This document shows, one piece after another, positions 52,549 through 61,604 of a DNA stretch of 64,000 bases; positions within the stretch are counted from its first letter, which is position 1; each line of letters opens with the position of its first letter. The position numbers and the translations under genes were made by a program. Where the stretch lies: contig NZ_MEHJ01000001.1 in assembly GCF_001746415.1 (NCBI RefSeq), positions 1 to 64,000 of the forward strand, given 5' to 3'. The notes below the pieces were generated by a model. That model worked only from the letters and a program-made list of their open reading frames with translations. It had not been told where the DNA came from and searched no databases. Origin of the DNA: Streptomyces agglomeratus (GTDB taxonomy: Bacteria; Actinomycetota; Actinomycetes; Streptomycetales; Streptomycetaceae).

Positions 52549-53358
52549 TCACTCCTGGTAGCGCGGGAGGATGTCGCCGTTCTTGACGAAGGTCAAGGCG
52601 GCGGCGACGTCGTATGCATGGATCGCGGAGGCGTGCGGTGCCAGCTGGTTGGTCAGGCCCTCGATCGCGTTGCTGGTGAAGAATGCGTCCCGTGCTGCGC
52701 TGTCGCTGAACCCGAGGACGAGGGAGGCGTGGAATCGCTGGTCGTGGGGGTTGTCGTGGGCGACGTTCGGGGTGTCCCAGAGCTTTTCGCTCCAGGGCAG
52801 GAACGTCTGCGTGCGCAGTTCCTTCAACGCTGCAGTGTCGGCGAGTGCGGGAACGAGCTGCTGGTTGACGAACTTCCGCAACTCGCCTGCGCCGACCCCG
52901 TCTCTGCGGCGCAGGTAGATCAGGGTGCGGGCACCGACCGTCTCGCCGGGGCCGGCGACGTCGTACCAGCGGGAGGAGTTCGGTGGGCCGGCGTAGAGCA
53001 GGGTGCGGCGGAACACGTTGATCTCGTCGGCGTGGGCCAGCTTCGTCTGCTTACGCCCTTTCAGGGGCGTAAGCGCCGATTGGAAGGTGACCTCGGCGAC
53101 GCCGTCGATCTTCCGGTCCGGGGGGATCGAGGTCTGCACCCCGTCGGTCGCCGGCCACCGGCCCGGGTTGTGCTCGGCGAGGTGGATCTGTCGGTACTCC
53201 TCCAGGCCCGGGGTGGCGGAGATGATCCCTGAGTGCGGTCCCTTCCAGTGGTCCATGCCGGTCTGGCGGGGCTGGTCGGTGCGCACCCACAGCAGGATCG
53301 AGGAAGTGAGGTGCTTCTTCTCCACGCCCAGCTGAGCGGCGGACGGTGAGGTGCTCAT
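52549..53358 (-). CDS. EthD-like protein (often labelled strictosidine synthase)
   Basis: 269 aa from ATG 53358. HLTSSILLWVRTDQPRQTGM, DHWKGPHSGIISATPGLEEY, RQIHLAEHNPGRWPATDGVQ, TSIPPDRKIDGVAEVTFQSA, EINVFRRTLLYAGPPNSSRW, YDVAGPGETVGARTLIYLRR, LRTQTFLPWSEKLWDTPNVA, HDNPHDQRFHASLVLGFSDS. Two tandem ferredoxin-like (dimeric alpha-beta barrel) halves with the W-K-G-P-H and D-x-W-x-x-P patterns of EthD domains. The label strictosidine synthase found on relatives in databases is not supported by structure-type motifs. Likely a decarboxylase/monooxygenase-type helper in the neighbouring redox cluster (inference). Intact. Confidence 0.75.
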   Translation of the reverse strand: MSTSPSAAQLGVEKKHLTSSILLWVRTDQPRQTGMDHWKGPHSGIISATPGLEEYRQIHLAEHNPGRWPATDGVQTSIPPDRKIDGVAEVTFQSALTPLKGRKQTKLAHADEINVFRRTLLYAGPPNSSRWYDVAGPGETVGARTLIYLRRRDGVGAGELRKFVNQQLVPALADTAALKELRTQTFLPWSEKLWDTPNVAHDNPHDQRFHASLVLGFSDSAARDAFFTSNAIEGLTNQLAPHASAIHAYDVAAALTFVKNGDILPRYQE

Positions 53359-53414
53359 GGTGCTGCTCTTCTCTTCCTGGTCGCCGAACGTGCAGTTGCG
53401 GTGTTCGCCGGTGG

Positions 53415-54281
53415 TCAACGGGCGAGGAACTCGACCGCGAGGGGGGCGAACTGCTGGTGGTACTGGAAGATGCCGCCGTGCCCGGAGTCGGGGTAGATGA
53501 TCAGCTCGCTGTCCTTGATGCGCCGGTGCAGGTCCTCGGAGAGGACCGAGGGCACCATGCGGTCGTTGTCGCCGTTGGCGATCAGGGTGGGTTGCGTGAT
53601 CGTCGACAGGTCGTGGGGGGTGGAGCGCCCCCACTTCTTGATCGCCTTGAGCTGCGTCTGGAATGCCTTGACCTTGATCTTCGCATCGCGGTCGGCAGTG
53701 CGCTCCTTGAGCCGGTTGACGAACGCACGCGCGGCGGGCTTGCCGGTGGCGTTGCGGTTGAAGAACAGGAACTCCTTGGGGTCCGACCGGGTCAGGGTGG
53801 CGCGCAGGATGTCCCAGTAGGTGGTGCCGACGACCTTGTCGATGTCCTTGCCGCCCTTGGGACCGGTGCCGGTGAGGACAAGCTTGCGGATGAGCTCGGG
53901 GTGCTTCACCACCAGGGCCTGGGCGACCATGCCGCCGAGGGAGAAGGAGAAGACGTCGATCTTGTCGAAGCCGAGCGCCGTGATGAAGGTGTAGGCGTCA
54001 TCAGCCATCGCCTCGATGCTGTCCGGCACCTGGCCCGTCGAGGCCCCGACACCGCGCTGATCGAAGGTGATGACGTGACGGCCCTTCGCGATGGCGTCGA
54101 TGATGCGCGGGTCCCAGTTGTCCAGGGTCGCGGCGAGGTGCACGAAGAACACGACGGGGACGCCGCCCCTGGGCCCTAGCTCGCGAAAAGCGTAGGTGAC
54201 GCCGCCGGCGGTGACGGTGCGGGCCGGGGCGTGGGCGTACGAGGTGATGACGGGTTCGTTCGGGGTGCCGGTGCTGCTCAT
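53415..54281 (-). CDS. Alpha/beta hydrolase
   Basis: 288 aa from ATG 54281. SYAHAPARTVTAGGVTYAFR, PVVFFVHLAATLDNWDPRII, HVITFDQRGVGASTGQVPDS, nucleophile elbow DKIDVFSFSLGGMVAQALVV (G-x-S-like F-S-L-G-G, Ser nucleophile), TQPTLIANGDNDRMVPSVLS (acid D) and IIYPDSGHGGIFQYHQQFAP (His). The oxyanion/catalytic layout is that of C-C-bond or ester hydrolases close to non-haem haloperoxidase relatives. 57 bp upstream of the EthD-like gene on the same strand. Intact. Confidence 0.9.
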   Translation of the reverse strand: MSSTGTPNEPVITSYAHAPARTVTAGGVTYAFRELGPRGGVPVVFFVHLAATLDNWDPRIIDAIAKGRHVITFDQRGVGASTGQVPDSIEAMADDAYTFITALGFDKIDVFSFSLGGMVAQALVVKHPELIRKLVLTGTGPKGGKDIDKVVGTTYWDILRATLTRSDPKEFLFFNRNATGKPAARAFVNRLKERTADRDAKIKVKAFQTQLKAIKKWGRSTPHDLSTITQPTLIANGDNDRMVPSVLSEDLHRRIKDSELIIYPDSGHGGIFQYHQQFAPLAVEFLAR

Positions 54282-54453
54282 GATGGTTTCTCCTGGTGTG
54301 TTTCTGGTCGCCCGCCGCGGGGTGGTGGTCTGCTGGGGCTGATGATGACGGCCCTGCCGAAGCCGGGCGCCGTGCCCGTGACCGGGCGCATCACGCCTTG
54401 CTCGACGTGGGTGGTGATCTGGTGGAGCTGGTCGATGTCGGCGTGTGCCCGCC

Positions 54454-55458
54454 CTACGTCATGGAGACGACGACCTTGCCGGCCTTCGCCCGTCCCTTCT
54501 CGACGTACTCCATGGCCTGGAGGGTCTCGTCGAACGGGAAGACGCAGTCGACGAGGGGGCGGATCTTCCCGGCGTCGATGAGGGGGGTGAGTTCGCGCAG
54601 CTGGTCGCCACTGGCCTTCATGAACAGGAACGAGTACGTCACGCCGAGGCGCTTGGCCTGGCGCCGGGTCTTGGAACTAAGCGCGGTCATGGCCAGGCGG
54701 AGGACCGGGTTCGCGCCGAGTTCGCGGGCGAAGGCCGGGTCGGGCGGGCCCGCGACGCTGATGGCCATTCCGCCGGGCTTGAGGACACGCAAGGACCTGG
54801 CCAGGTTGTTGCCGCCGAGGGAGTCCAGGACGACGTCGTAGCCGTCGAGGATCTCGGTGAAGTCCTGGGTGCGGTAGTCGACGGCGACGTCCGCGCCGAG
54901 TTCCTTGACAAGGCCGATGGTGGTGGTGCTCGCGGTGGTGGCCACGTACGCGCCCAGTGCCTTGGCCAGCTGGACGGCGATGGAGCCGAGGCCGCCGGCT
55001 CCCGCGTGGATGAGGACCTTCTGACCCGGCTGTACGCGGGCGCGCTCGACCAGTGCCTGCCATGCGGTCAGGGCGACCAGGGGCAGGGAGGCGGCCTCGG
55101 TCATGGTGAGGGTGGCGGGTTTGGGTGCCAGGTCGTCCTGGTGGACTGCGAGGAGTTCGGCGAAGGTGCCGATGCGGTCCTTGTCGGGCCGGGCGTAGAC
55201 CTCGTCGCCCACCGCGAAGCGGGTGACGGAGGACCCGACCTGGAGGACCTCTCCGGCGAGGTCGTTGCCCAGGACAAGGGGGAGACGGTAGGGCATGAAC
55301 GCCTTGAAGTCCCCGTTGCGGATCCTGAGGTCCAGCGGGTTGACGCTCGCCGCGTGGATCTTGACCAGGACGTCGTCGGCGCCCACCTGCGGGTCGGGTA
55401 TCTCGGCGGCGCGCATCCCGGCTTGGCCGCCGTACTTCTCGACCATGAAAGCCCTCAT
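54454..55458 (-). CDS. Zinc-independent NADPH quinone oxidoreductase (MDR family)
   Basis: 334 aa from ATG 55458. MRAFMVEKYGGQAGMRAAEI, HAASVNPLDLRIRNGDFKAF, LVLGNDLAGEVLQVGSSVTR, FAVGDEVYARPDKDRIGTFA, the nucleotide-binding motif VLIHAGAGGLGSIAVQLAKA (A-x-x-G-x-x-G), TASTTTIGLVKELGADVAVD, DVVLDSLGGNNLARSLRVLK and PGGMAISVAGPPDPAFAREL. No structural zinc cysteines, hence the QOR-type branch. Uses NADPH to reduce enones or quinones. Same strand as its neighbours; intergenic gaps of about 140-170 bp suggest separate or read-through transcription. Confidence 0.92.
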   Translation of the reverse strand: MRAFMVEKYGGQAGMRAAEIPDPQVGADDVLVKIHAASVNPLDLRIRNGDFKAFMPYRLPLVLGNDLAGEVLQVGSSVTRFAVGDEVYARPDKDRIGTFAELLAVHQDDLAPKPATLTMTEAASLPLVALTAWQALVERARVQPGQKVLIHAGAGGLGSIAVQLAKALGAYVATTASTTTIGLVKELGADVAVDYRTQDFTEILDGYDVVLDSLGGNNLARSLRVLKPGGMAISVAGPPDPAFARELGANPVLRLAMTALSSKTRRQAKRLGVTYSFLFMKASGDQLRELTPLIDAGKIRPLVDCVFPFDETLQAMEYVEKGRAKAGKVVVSMT

Positions 55459-55596
55459 CGTTGTCTCCGTTCCGTTTCCCGTCCGTGGGAGGGCGGGGTC
55501 TTCGTTCGTCCCGGGCTTCTCCCAGTACGAGACAGTTTGTGTCGTTTTCTTGTGACTGCGGCGCGAGGGTGCCGCTCACTCGGCCGCGTCCGTCCT

Positions 55597-56652
55597 TCAG
55601 GCCACCGGCACGACCGGGGCGGTGACGCGTTCGGCGGCGCCTCCCTGGAGGTGGTCCAGGGAGGCGGCGATCCCCTCGTGGGGCGCGCCGAGCGGCACCG
55701 CGCTGACCTCGGCCAGGCGGGTGTACTGCTCGTCGGTCAGCTGGACGTCGAGGGCGCCGAGGTAGCTGTCGAGCTGGGAGAGGTTGCGCGGGCCGATGAT
55801 CGGGACCAGCGTGGCCACCGAGCGGGCGGCGCGCTCGCGCACCCAGGCGACCGCCACCTGGGTGGGCGTCACGCCGGTCTCCTGGGCGATGGCCAGGACG
55901 GTGTCGACGACGGCGGTCTTCTGGTCGGTGCTCTCGGTGTGGATGACCGCCCCCAGGTCGGTCAGGCGCCCCTCGGCGGAGCCGCGGTACTTGCCGGTGA
56001 GCAGTCCGCCGCCGAGCGGAGACCACAGGGCGGCGCCGAGTCCGAGGCTCTCGGCCATGGGCAGCAGTTCGCGGTCGGCCGTGCGCTCGACGAGGCTGTA
56101 CTCGTGCTGGATGCCCACGATCGGGGCCCAGTTCTTCAGGTCCGCGAGGGTTACCGCGCGCGAGACGCGCCAGGCGGGGAAGTTGGACAGCGCGGCGTGG
56201 TGGATCTTGCCGGCGCTCACCAGGTCGTCGAGTCCGCGCAGGAGTTCCTCCATCGGAGTGAGCTCGTCGGGGAAGTGCACCCACAGCAGGTCGATGTAGT
56301 CGGTACCCAGGCGCTTCAGGCTGGCCTCCACCGAGGCGACCATGTTCTTGCGGCTGTTGCCGGTCTTGGAGATGTCCGGCTGCGGGGCGGCGCCGAGGGT
56401 GAACTTCGTGGCCAGGACGAAGTGGTCGCGGTCTGCGGAGACAAGCTTTCCGGTCAGTTCCTCCGACTCGCCGAACTGGTAGCCGTCCGCGCTGTCGAGG
56501 AAGGTGCCGCCGGCCTCGGCGAACCGGTCGAAGATCCGGCGGGCCTCTTCCGGCTCGGCGCCGGCGCCCCAGCCGGTGCCGAAGTTCGCGGTGCCGAGCG
56601 CGTACTCGGACACGCGAAGTCCGGTCCGGTGTCCGAAGGTCGTGTAACGCAT
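55597..56652 (-). CDS. Aldo/keto reductase
   Basis: 351 aa from ATG 56652. MRYTTFGHRTGLRVSEYALG, TANFGTGWGAGAEPEEARRI, GGTFLDSADGYQFGESEELT (catalytic D and Y), LVSADRDHFVLATKFTLGAA (K), RLGTDYIDLLWVHFPDELTP (H), IHHAALSNFPAWRVSRAVTL, GIQHEYSLVERTADRELLPM, VATLVPIIGPRNLSQLDSYL. The D-Y-K-H tetrad is complete. NADPH-dependent carbonyl reduction. In the cluster it may act on the same substrate pool as the SDR and MDR enzymes. Intact. Confidence 0.93.
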   Translation of the reverse strand: MRYTTFGHRTGLRVSEYALGTANFGTGWGAGAEPEEARRIFDRFAEAGGTFLDSADGYQFGESEELTGKLVSADRDHFVLATKFTLGAAPQPDISKTGNSRKNMVASVEASLKRLGTDYIDLLWVHFPDELTPMEELLRGLDDLVSAGKIHHAALSNFPAWRVSRAVTLADLKNWAPIVGIQHEYSLVERTADRELLPMAESLGLGAALWSPLGGGLLTGKYRGSAEGRLTDLGAVIHTESTDQKTAVVDTVLAIAQETGVTPTQVAVAWVRERAARSVATLVPIIGPRNLSQLDSYLGALDVQLTDEQYTRLAEVSAVPLGAPHEGIAASLDHLQGGAAERVTAPVVPVA

Positions 56653-56687
56653 GAGATGTCCTTGCATGAGGGGTGGAGGGGTGAGCG

Positions 56688-57380
56688 TCAGCCCGCGTCC
56701 GGCTGGGGTGCCGCGGACAGGCTCTGCTTGACGTACCGGCTGGTCTCGTCGGCGAGGATCTCGGGCAGGCCGGTCTCGATGCCGGACAGGGCCTGGGCCG
56801 CGACGTCGGCGGCGGCGACCTTCTGATCGGCGGGCACGCCGGCGGCCATGTCGGTGTCCATGTAGCCGACGTGCAGCGCCGAGACGGTGATCTTGCGCGG
56901 TGCCAGCTCCTCACGGGTCGCGTCGCTCAGCGCCCAAGCGGCGGCCTTGGAGGCCGCGTAGGAGCCGAGGCCAGCCGGGTGGAACCAGGACAGGGCGGAC
57001 AGGACGTTGAGTACGGCGCCGCCGCCGTCGCCCTCGATGACGGGGGCGAAGGCGCGGGTCGCGGCGAGCGGGCCGAAGAAGTTGGTCTCCATCTCCCGGC
57101 GCACCTCAGCCACGTCGCCTCCGATCAGCGTCGCGCCGGTGGAGATGCCCGCGTTGTTGATCAGCAGTGTCGCGTCGGACGCCACGCGGGCGGCCTCCCG
57201 TATCGACGCCTCATCCGTGACGTCCAGCCGCAGCGGGACGACGCCCGGCACGTCAACCGTCTCGGGGCGCCGGGCCGCGCCGTACACCTTCGCGCCACGC
57301 TCGACGAGCTGGGCGGCCAGGTGCCGCCCGAGCCCCCGGTTGGCGCCGGTGACGACCGCGACCGCGTTCTTCAGTTCCAT
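56688..57380 (-). CDS. Short-chain dehydrogenase/reductase
   Basis: 230 aa from ATG 57380. AVAVVTGANRGLGRHLAAQL (T-G-x-x-x-G-x-G), ERGAKVYGAARRPETVDVPG, VVPLRLDVTDEASIREAARV, TLLINNAGISTGATLIGGDV (N-N-A-G), AVLNVLSALSWFHPAGLGSY and AASKAAAWALSDATREELAP (catalytic S, Y-x-x-x-K). Classical SDR, shorter C-terminus GIETGLPEILADETSRYVKQ. First gene after the divergent TetR promoter region, so the most direct target of that regulator. Confidence 0.93.
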   Translation of the reverse strand: MELKNAVAVVTGANRGLGRHLAAQLVERGAKVYGAARRPETVDVPGVVPLRLDVTDEASIREAARVASDATLLINNAGISTGATLIGGDVAEVRREMETNFFGPLAATRAFAPVIEGDGGGAVLNVLSALSWFHPAGLGSYAASKAAAWALSDATREELAPRKITVSALHVGYMDTDMAAGVPADQKVAAADVAAQALSGIETGLPEILADETSRYVKQSLSAAPQPDAG

Positions 57381-57425
57381 GTCTGCTCCTGGTCCTGGCG
57401 GGGGCCGTCGGGCCACCCATATAAA

Positions 57426-57447
57426 TTAGATTACGCAATCAATCTAA
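57426..57447. promoter_or_regulatory. TetR-type operator
   Basis: TTAGATT-ACGCAATC-AATCTAA is a perfect seven-base inverted repeat in an AT-rich window between the divergent starts 57380 and 57496. Confidence 0.65.
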
Positions 57448-57495
57448 ACACCGAGTTACGATAGATGCCAGTCGACATCCAAATGGGAGGTGGCC

Positions 57496-58071
57496 ATGGG
57501 CCGCGTATCGCAGGCGCAGGCGGAGGAAAATCGCAGGCGGGTGGTGGACACCGCCTCCCGGCTGTTCCGAGAGCAGGGCACCCACGTGAGCGTTGCCGAC
57601 CTCATGAAGGCGGCCGGTCTGACCCACGGCGCCTTCTATAAGCAGTTCGCCTCCAAGGGGGCGCTCGTCGACGAGGCGACCGCCCACGCCTTCGCCGAGC
57701 TCGCCCGGCGCCATGAGGCCGGGCTTGAGCGGTACGACGGGCAGCGGGATGCCGCTCAGCGGGCCCTGATCGACGCTTACCTCTCCGTCGAGCACCGTGA
57801 CGACCCGGCGGGCGGCTGCCCGGTCGCGGCCCTCGCCGTCGACGTCGCACGCGGGGGCGAGGGTCGCGAGGCCCGCCGTGCCTACACCGAGGGGGTGGCC
57901 GACTTTGCCGCGTTCCTCGCCCCGGCCGGGGCCGCCGGTGGGGGCGAGGACGGCATCGCCCGGCTGTGTACCTTGTTCGGCGCGCTGGTGCTGTCCCGGG
58001 CCACCGCGGGTTCCCCACTCTCCGAGGAGATCCTCACCGCCGCGCACGCGGCCCTGACGGAAGCCGGCTGA
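57496..58071 (+). CDS. TetR/AcrR-family regulator
   Basis: 191 aa from ATG 57496 with GGGAGG six bases upstream. MGRVSQAQAEENRRRVVDTA, SRLFREQGTHVSVADLMKAA, GLTHGAFYKQFASKGALVDE form the helix-turn-helix. The C-terminal domain has QRALIDAYLSVEHRDDPAGG then CPVAALAVDVARG, the TetR_C group typical of repressors of SDR/AKR detoxification genes (NemR-like, with a cysteine in the G-C-P-V block). It probably represses the divergent redox genes and responds to an electrophile (inference). Confidence 0.92.
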   Translation: MGRVSQAQAEENRRRVVDTASRLFREQGTHVSVADLMKAAGLTHGAFYKQFASKGALVDEATAHAFAELARRHEAGLERYDGQRDAAQRALIDAYLSVEHRDDPAGGCPVAALAVDVARGGEGREARRAYTEGVADFAAFLAPAGAAGGGEDGIARLCTLFGALVLSRATAGSPLSEEILTAAHAALTEAG

Positions 58072-58811
58072 CCGGGGTCGGGGGCCCCGGACACCGCGCG
58101 GTGTGTGCGCGCCGGTCGCACCCACCGTCGAACATCGCGGGCACCCCGCGAGGGGCCGTGATTGCCCCCGGTCGGCCGTAGCGCAGCTCGCCAAGTCCCT
58201 CCTCTCACGGGTTTGTTGGTGCATCGTTCATGCGGGCGGATTGCCCGGAACGTTGCCACCACATGCAGCGCGGCCACACGTTCGTGGGACGGCCCAGCAA
58301 AGACCGTCCCACCCCTATTCCAACCCGCTACACTCACCACGCCCAAGCCGTTGACCAGCGCTAATGCAGAAGCACGGCTGGAGTACTAGTCGGCCCGGAT
58401 GCCTAGTGCATTGCGCCCTCACCGCCGTCTCCCTGGCGGTGGCCACTCTGCAGATACTCACGGGGCTGCCGCGCAGTGGCCGAAGGGCCCTCGGCGGTCA
58501 TCCGCCAGTGGTTCAAGGTGGTCGGGCACACTACGCTCCACCATCGTGTCAACCCCCGTACAGCTGCCGGACCGGCCCCGACGCAAGTTTCCAGGACAGC
58601 CCCGACCGGGTCCTGCGCATCCTCACCCAGCGCGGCTGGCTGGGCAGCGTCAACTTCGGCGGGCAGCCCGGCCCGGACGGGCCGGCCGGCCGCCTGCTGA
58701 CCGTACGCGCGGGTGGCACGTACCTCGTTCCGCCCGTACGGGAAGCCGCGCCCTACCCGGGTGCCGAAGTCTTCGGCTGAAGATCCGCTCCCGGTCGTCC
58801 GGACGGGCGGA
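58072..58811. other. Spacer; possible gene remnant at 58580-58780
   Basis: A forward frame reads DSPDRVLRILTQRGWLGSVN, FGGQPGPDGPAGRLLTVRAG, GTYLVPPVREAAPYPGAEVF and stops at 58778-58780. It looks like a protein's C-terminus, with no start or family that I can name. The rest is without features. Confidence 0.4.
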
Positions 58812-59948
58812 TCAGGTAGAGGGGCCCGCGGGAAGGGCCCGGTGCCGACGGTGCCAGAACGGGGCGGCAGCCCAGCGCTGTTCGCGTCGGTACTGCGTGG
58901 CCTGTGCTCGCAGGTACTCCCGGTGGAGGGCCGCGATGCGCCGGGCGTACGCCGTCAGGGCGCGGCTGTCACCGGTGCGGTCGGCCAGGATCGCCCGCGC
59001 CGCGTCCAGCCCGGTGGCCAGGGCCATGACGATCCCCCGGGCAGCCAGCGGATCGGTGGCGGTGGCGGCGTCGCCGACCGCGGCCCAGCCCCGGCCGGCC
59101 GCCGGCCAGGTGTGGGAGGAGCCCGCGGCCAGCACCCGAAGCTGCCGGGGAGGAGCGTCCAGGTGCGCGATGCGGTGACGGACGTGGCGGGTGCGCTGCG
59201 CCTGGGCCCACCATGCGTCCCGGTCGTGCAGGTGCGTGCCGGCGACGAGGTCGGCGTCCGTTATGGCCATGAGCACCTGCCCACCGCCCGGTAGCGGGGC
59301 GGTGTACCACCAACCCCAGGGAGTCGACTCGACGAGTGACGTGTGCTCCGACCCGGCCGCCCCGCCCGGCGCGGCCAGCAGCCCAGCGACCGCGGTCAGC
59401 CGGTCGGAGCGGCTCGGCGTCGCACCGAGCCGCCGGGCCAACCGCGCCGGCCTGCCCGTGGCGTCGACGAGGTACCGGGCCCGGAGCACGCGGCCCGCAT
59501 CGGTCGTCAGCTGCCAGTGGTCCTCCCGGCGCCCGATGCCGCGGACACGCCCGGTGTGCCGCGACGCGCCAGCGGCCTCGGCCACTTCGAGGAAGGCGGC
59601 GTCGAACCGGGCCCGGTCCAAGTGCCAGCCCGCGCCGTGCGGGCCGAGCACCTGGCTCACCTCCGCGGGCGCGTCCCCGCCCCAGGCAGCCTGGAAGCCG
59701 TAGCAGGGCTCATGTCCGTCCAGGACGACCCGGTCGAGCAGGCCCAGGCGCTCGAGCAGCGGTCGGGCGGCCGGAGCACAGCTCTCCCCGACCTGCCAGT
59801 CCGCCGTTGCGGCTGGGGAGACGATGACGACGTCCCCCCCGGCCCGCACGAGGGCCAGCGCCGCCGCGCAGCCGGCGGGGCCGCCACCGGCGACGAGAAC
59901 GTCACAGCTGCCGGTCGTCACGCCGCCGCCCGACCCGGTTCCGCTCAC
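58812..59948 (-). CDS. lodB: LodB-type FAD-dependent maturation protein
   Basis: 378 aa from GTG 59948 with AGGAGGGG eight bases upstream. FAD-binding: CDVLVAGGGPAGCAAALALV (G-x-G-x-x-G), WQVGESCAPAARPLLERLGL, WHLDRARFDAAFLEVAEAAG, YLVDATGRPARLARRLGATP and GWAAVGDAATATDPLAARGI (G-D-A ... D-P). This is the halogenase/monooxygenase-like fold of LodB and GoxB proteins, which are required to form the cysteine tryptophylquinone cofactor of the adjacent oxidase. It is 27 bp downstream of the lodA-type gene on the same strand. Symbol assigned by the pairing. Intact. Confidence 0.85.
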   Translation of the reverse strand: MSGTGSGGGVTTGSCDVLVAGGGPAGCAAALALVRAGGDVVIVSPAATADWQVGESCAPAARPLLERLGLLDRVVLDGHEPCYGFQAAWGGDAPAEVSQVLGPHGAGWHLDRARFDAAFLEVAEAAGASRHTGRVRGIGRREDHWQLTTDAGRVLRARYLVDATGRPARLARRLGATPSRSDRLTAVAGLLAAPGGAAGSEHTSLVESTPWGWWYTAPLPGGGQVLMAITDADLVAGTHLHDRDAWWAQAQRTRHVRHRIAHLDAPPRQLRVLAAGSSHTWPAAGRGWAAVGDAATATDPLAARGIVMALATGLDAARAILADRTGDSRALTAYARRIAALHREYLRAQATQYRREQRWAAAPFWHRRHRALPAGPST

Positions 59949-59975
59949 CGCACCCCTCCTGCCGGCCCGCCCGTC

Positions 59976-61604
59976 CTACAGGGGGTCCTGGGCGGTGCGC
60001 TCGGTCTCGACCTTGACCACGCTGCCGTCCGGTGCAAGCCGGTCCACGATGAATCCGAGGGTGCTCCACTTCTTGACCATCTCGTTCATGCCGACGGCAT
60101 CCTTGCCGTCGCCGAGGCCCCGGTCCCACTCCTGGAATGCTCCGGCCGCACCGGTGAGGAACGCGTCGAGCTCCGACTCGGGAAGCACCTCGTCGGGGCG
60201 GGCAGCCGGCCACCAGTGGGTCTTGCAGGCGTGGAAGTCGGCCTGCCAGGGCACGGCCATGTACTTGGTGACATCTCCGGCCTTCAGGTCTTCACGCAGC
60301 CGGAAGGGCGCGGACCACGTGGCCGGCTCGTCGGCGATGAACGTCATCTCGATGCCGGGGAAGAACCCCCCGCCGCAGGCCGACTCGAGCGCGGCCCGCA
60401 CCAGGGCGTGCGGCTGATCCGCCGGCGGCAGGAGGTCGAAGGGGACCGGGTCGGGGACCCGGCCGGCCCAGTCGGCCACGAAGTCGCCGTCGGCCCAGCG
60501 CCGCATCCGCTCGTACTGGCCCGGAAGCAGGGTCAGCCAGGTCTGCGGCTCGCCCTCCTGGGGGTCGCCGTCCGCCGCGAGGATGGGCATGAACCCCTTG
60601 TTGGCCTGGCTGACGTCCATCGCGCCCGGCGTACGGAGCCTGCGGAAGACGGCGCGGCGCGCCGGTGTGTCGGCGGCGGCGTTCGAGGCCAGCTTGGCGA
60701 GGCGGGCGGGCGCGAAGAAGTTCCTCGCACGGTCGCCGTGCCGGGTGCGGGCCACTTCGCTGACCCACGCGAATTCGACCGGCCGGGCGAGCATGGGGTA
60801 GATGTCGCGGGTGAAGGACACCTCCGGCGGCGTGGGCAGCCCGCCCGACGTGCGGGCGACCTCCAGGGCGACGTCGTACAGGGTGATCATGCTCGCTACG
60901 GTCCGGGCGTAGTCGGGGGGTGCCACCATGCACCATGCCGAGGTCACCGGTACCTGCCGGCCTTCCGGTCCGAGGGACACGGTCGCGTGGACCGGCCCGT
61001 CGGAGGTGTCGTCGCTCCAGTGGTCGTTGTTGGCGTAGTGGTGGACGGGGTTGGCGGGCTTGGTCGAGAAGGACTTCCCGAAACCGCCGAGGAGCAGCAG
61101 CCGGCCGGCCTCGTCCGTACGCAGTTCACCGAGCGGTACCGGTGTCCCCAGGAAGGTCCCGGTGTCGAAACGGGCGTCCTCGCCGCTCTGGGACGGCCCG
61201 GTCACACTGCGGGGACCGGGCCGGACGACCAGTCGCGCACGGGCGGTGGCGTCGGCGGGGTCGATGTGCCGGTTGCGGCGGCGGGAGTCCGCGGTGGACT
61301 GCTGGGAGCGCCCGGCGAACTCGAACCACTCGCCCTTGGCGTTGGCCAGTTCCGCGGTCCAGGTGATCTGCGCCTCGGCCGAGGTGATCTCGCCGAGGAC
61401 GTTGCCGTCCCGGTCGTACCCGAACACCCGGAACCGGGCGGCCTGGCGTTTGACCCGGCCGAGGGAGTCCTTGAAGCCTCCGTCGGGCCGTGCCGCGATG
61501 CCCGGGCTCTCGGAGCCGAGAAAGAAGCCGTCGGGGCTGTCGCCCACTCGGGCGATACCGATCGAGGGATGGATCTCGCAGTGGACCACGTCGTTGAGGT
61601 GCAC
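59976..61604 (-). CDS. lodA: LodA/GoxA-type CTQ-dependent amino-acid oxidase
   Basis: 542 aa from GTG 61604 (GGAG seven bases upstream). N-terminus HCEIHPSIGIARVGDSPDGF is the LodA signature (I-x-P-x-I-G-I-A-R-V-G). Later blocks: AELANAKGEWFEFAGRSQQS, GRLLLLGGFGKSFS, PGAMDVSQANKGFMPILAAD, then ESACGGGFFPGIEMTFIADE with Cys410 and ACKTHWWPAARPD with Trp464/465, the expected cysteine and tryptophan of the tryptophylquinone. Family members oxidise Lys epsilon-amino or glycine, releasing H2O2 and ammonia; which substrate applies here cannot be read. Operon with the LodB gene. Confidence 0.9.
   Translation of the reverse strand: MHLNDVVHCEIHPSIGIARVGDSPDGFFLGSESPGIAARPDGGFKDSLGRVKRQAARFRVFGYDRDGNVLGEITSAEAQITWTAELANAKGEWFEFAGRSQQSTADSRRRNRHIDPADATARARLVVRPGPRSVTGPSQSGEDARFDTGTFLGTPVPLGELRTDEAGRLLLLGGFGKSFSTKPANPVHHYANNDHWSDDTSDGPVHATVSLGPEGRQVPVTSAWCMVAPPDYARTVASMITLYDVALEVARTSGGLPTPPEVSFTRDIYPMLARPVEFAWVSEVARTRHGDRARNFFAPARLAKLASNAAADTPARRAVFRRLRTPGAMDVSQANKGFMPILAADGDPQEGEPQTWLTLLPGQYERMRRWADGDFVADWAGRVPDPVPFDLLPPADQPHALVRAALESACGGGFFPGIEMTFIADEPATWSAPFRLREDLKAGDVTKYMAVPWQADFHACKTHWWPAARPDEVLPESELDAFLTGAAGAFQEWDRGLGDGKDAVGMNEMVKKWSTLGFIVDRLAPDGSVVKVETERTAQDPL

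Noticed and set aside
52549..53358. Strictosidine synthase function
   Set aside because: No six-bladed propeller pattern is seen; the protein has two EthD-type halves.
54445..56914. Very long open frames (over 700 codons) on both strands across the redox genes
   Set aside because: They lie in the shadow of recognised enzymes and result from high GC and few stops.
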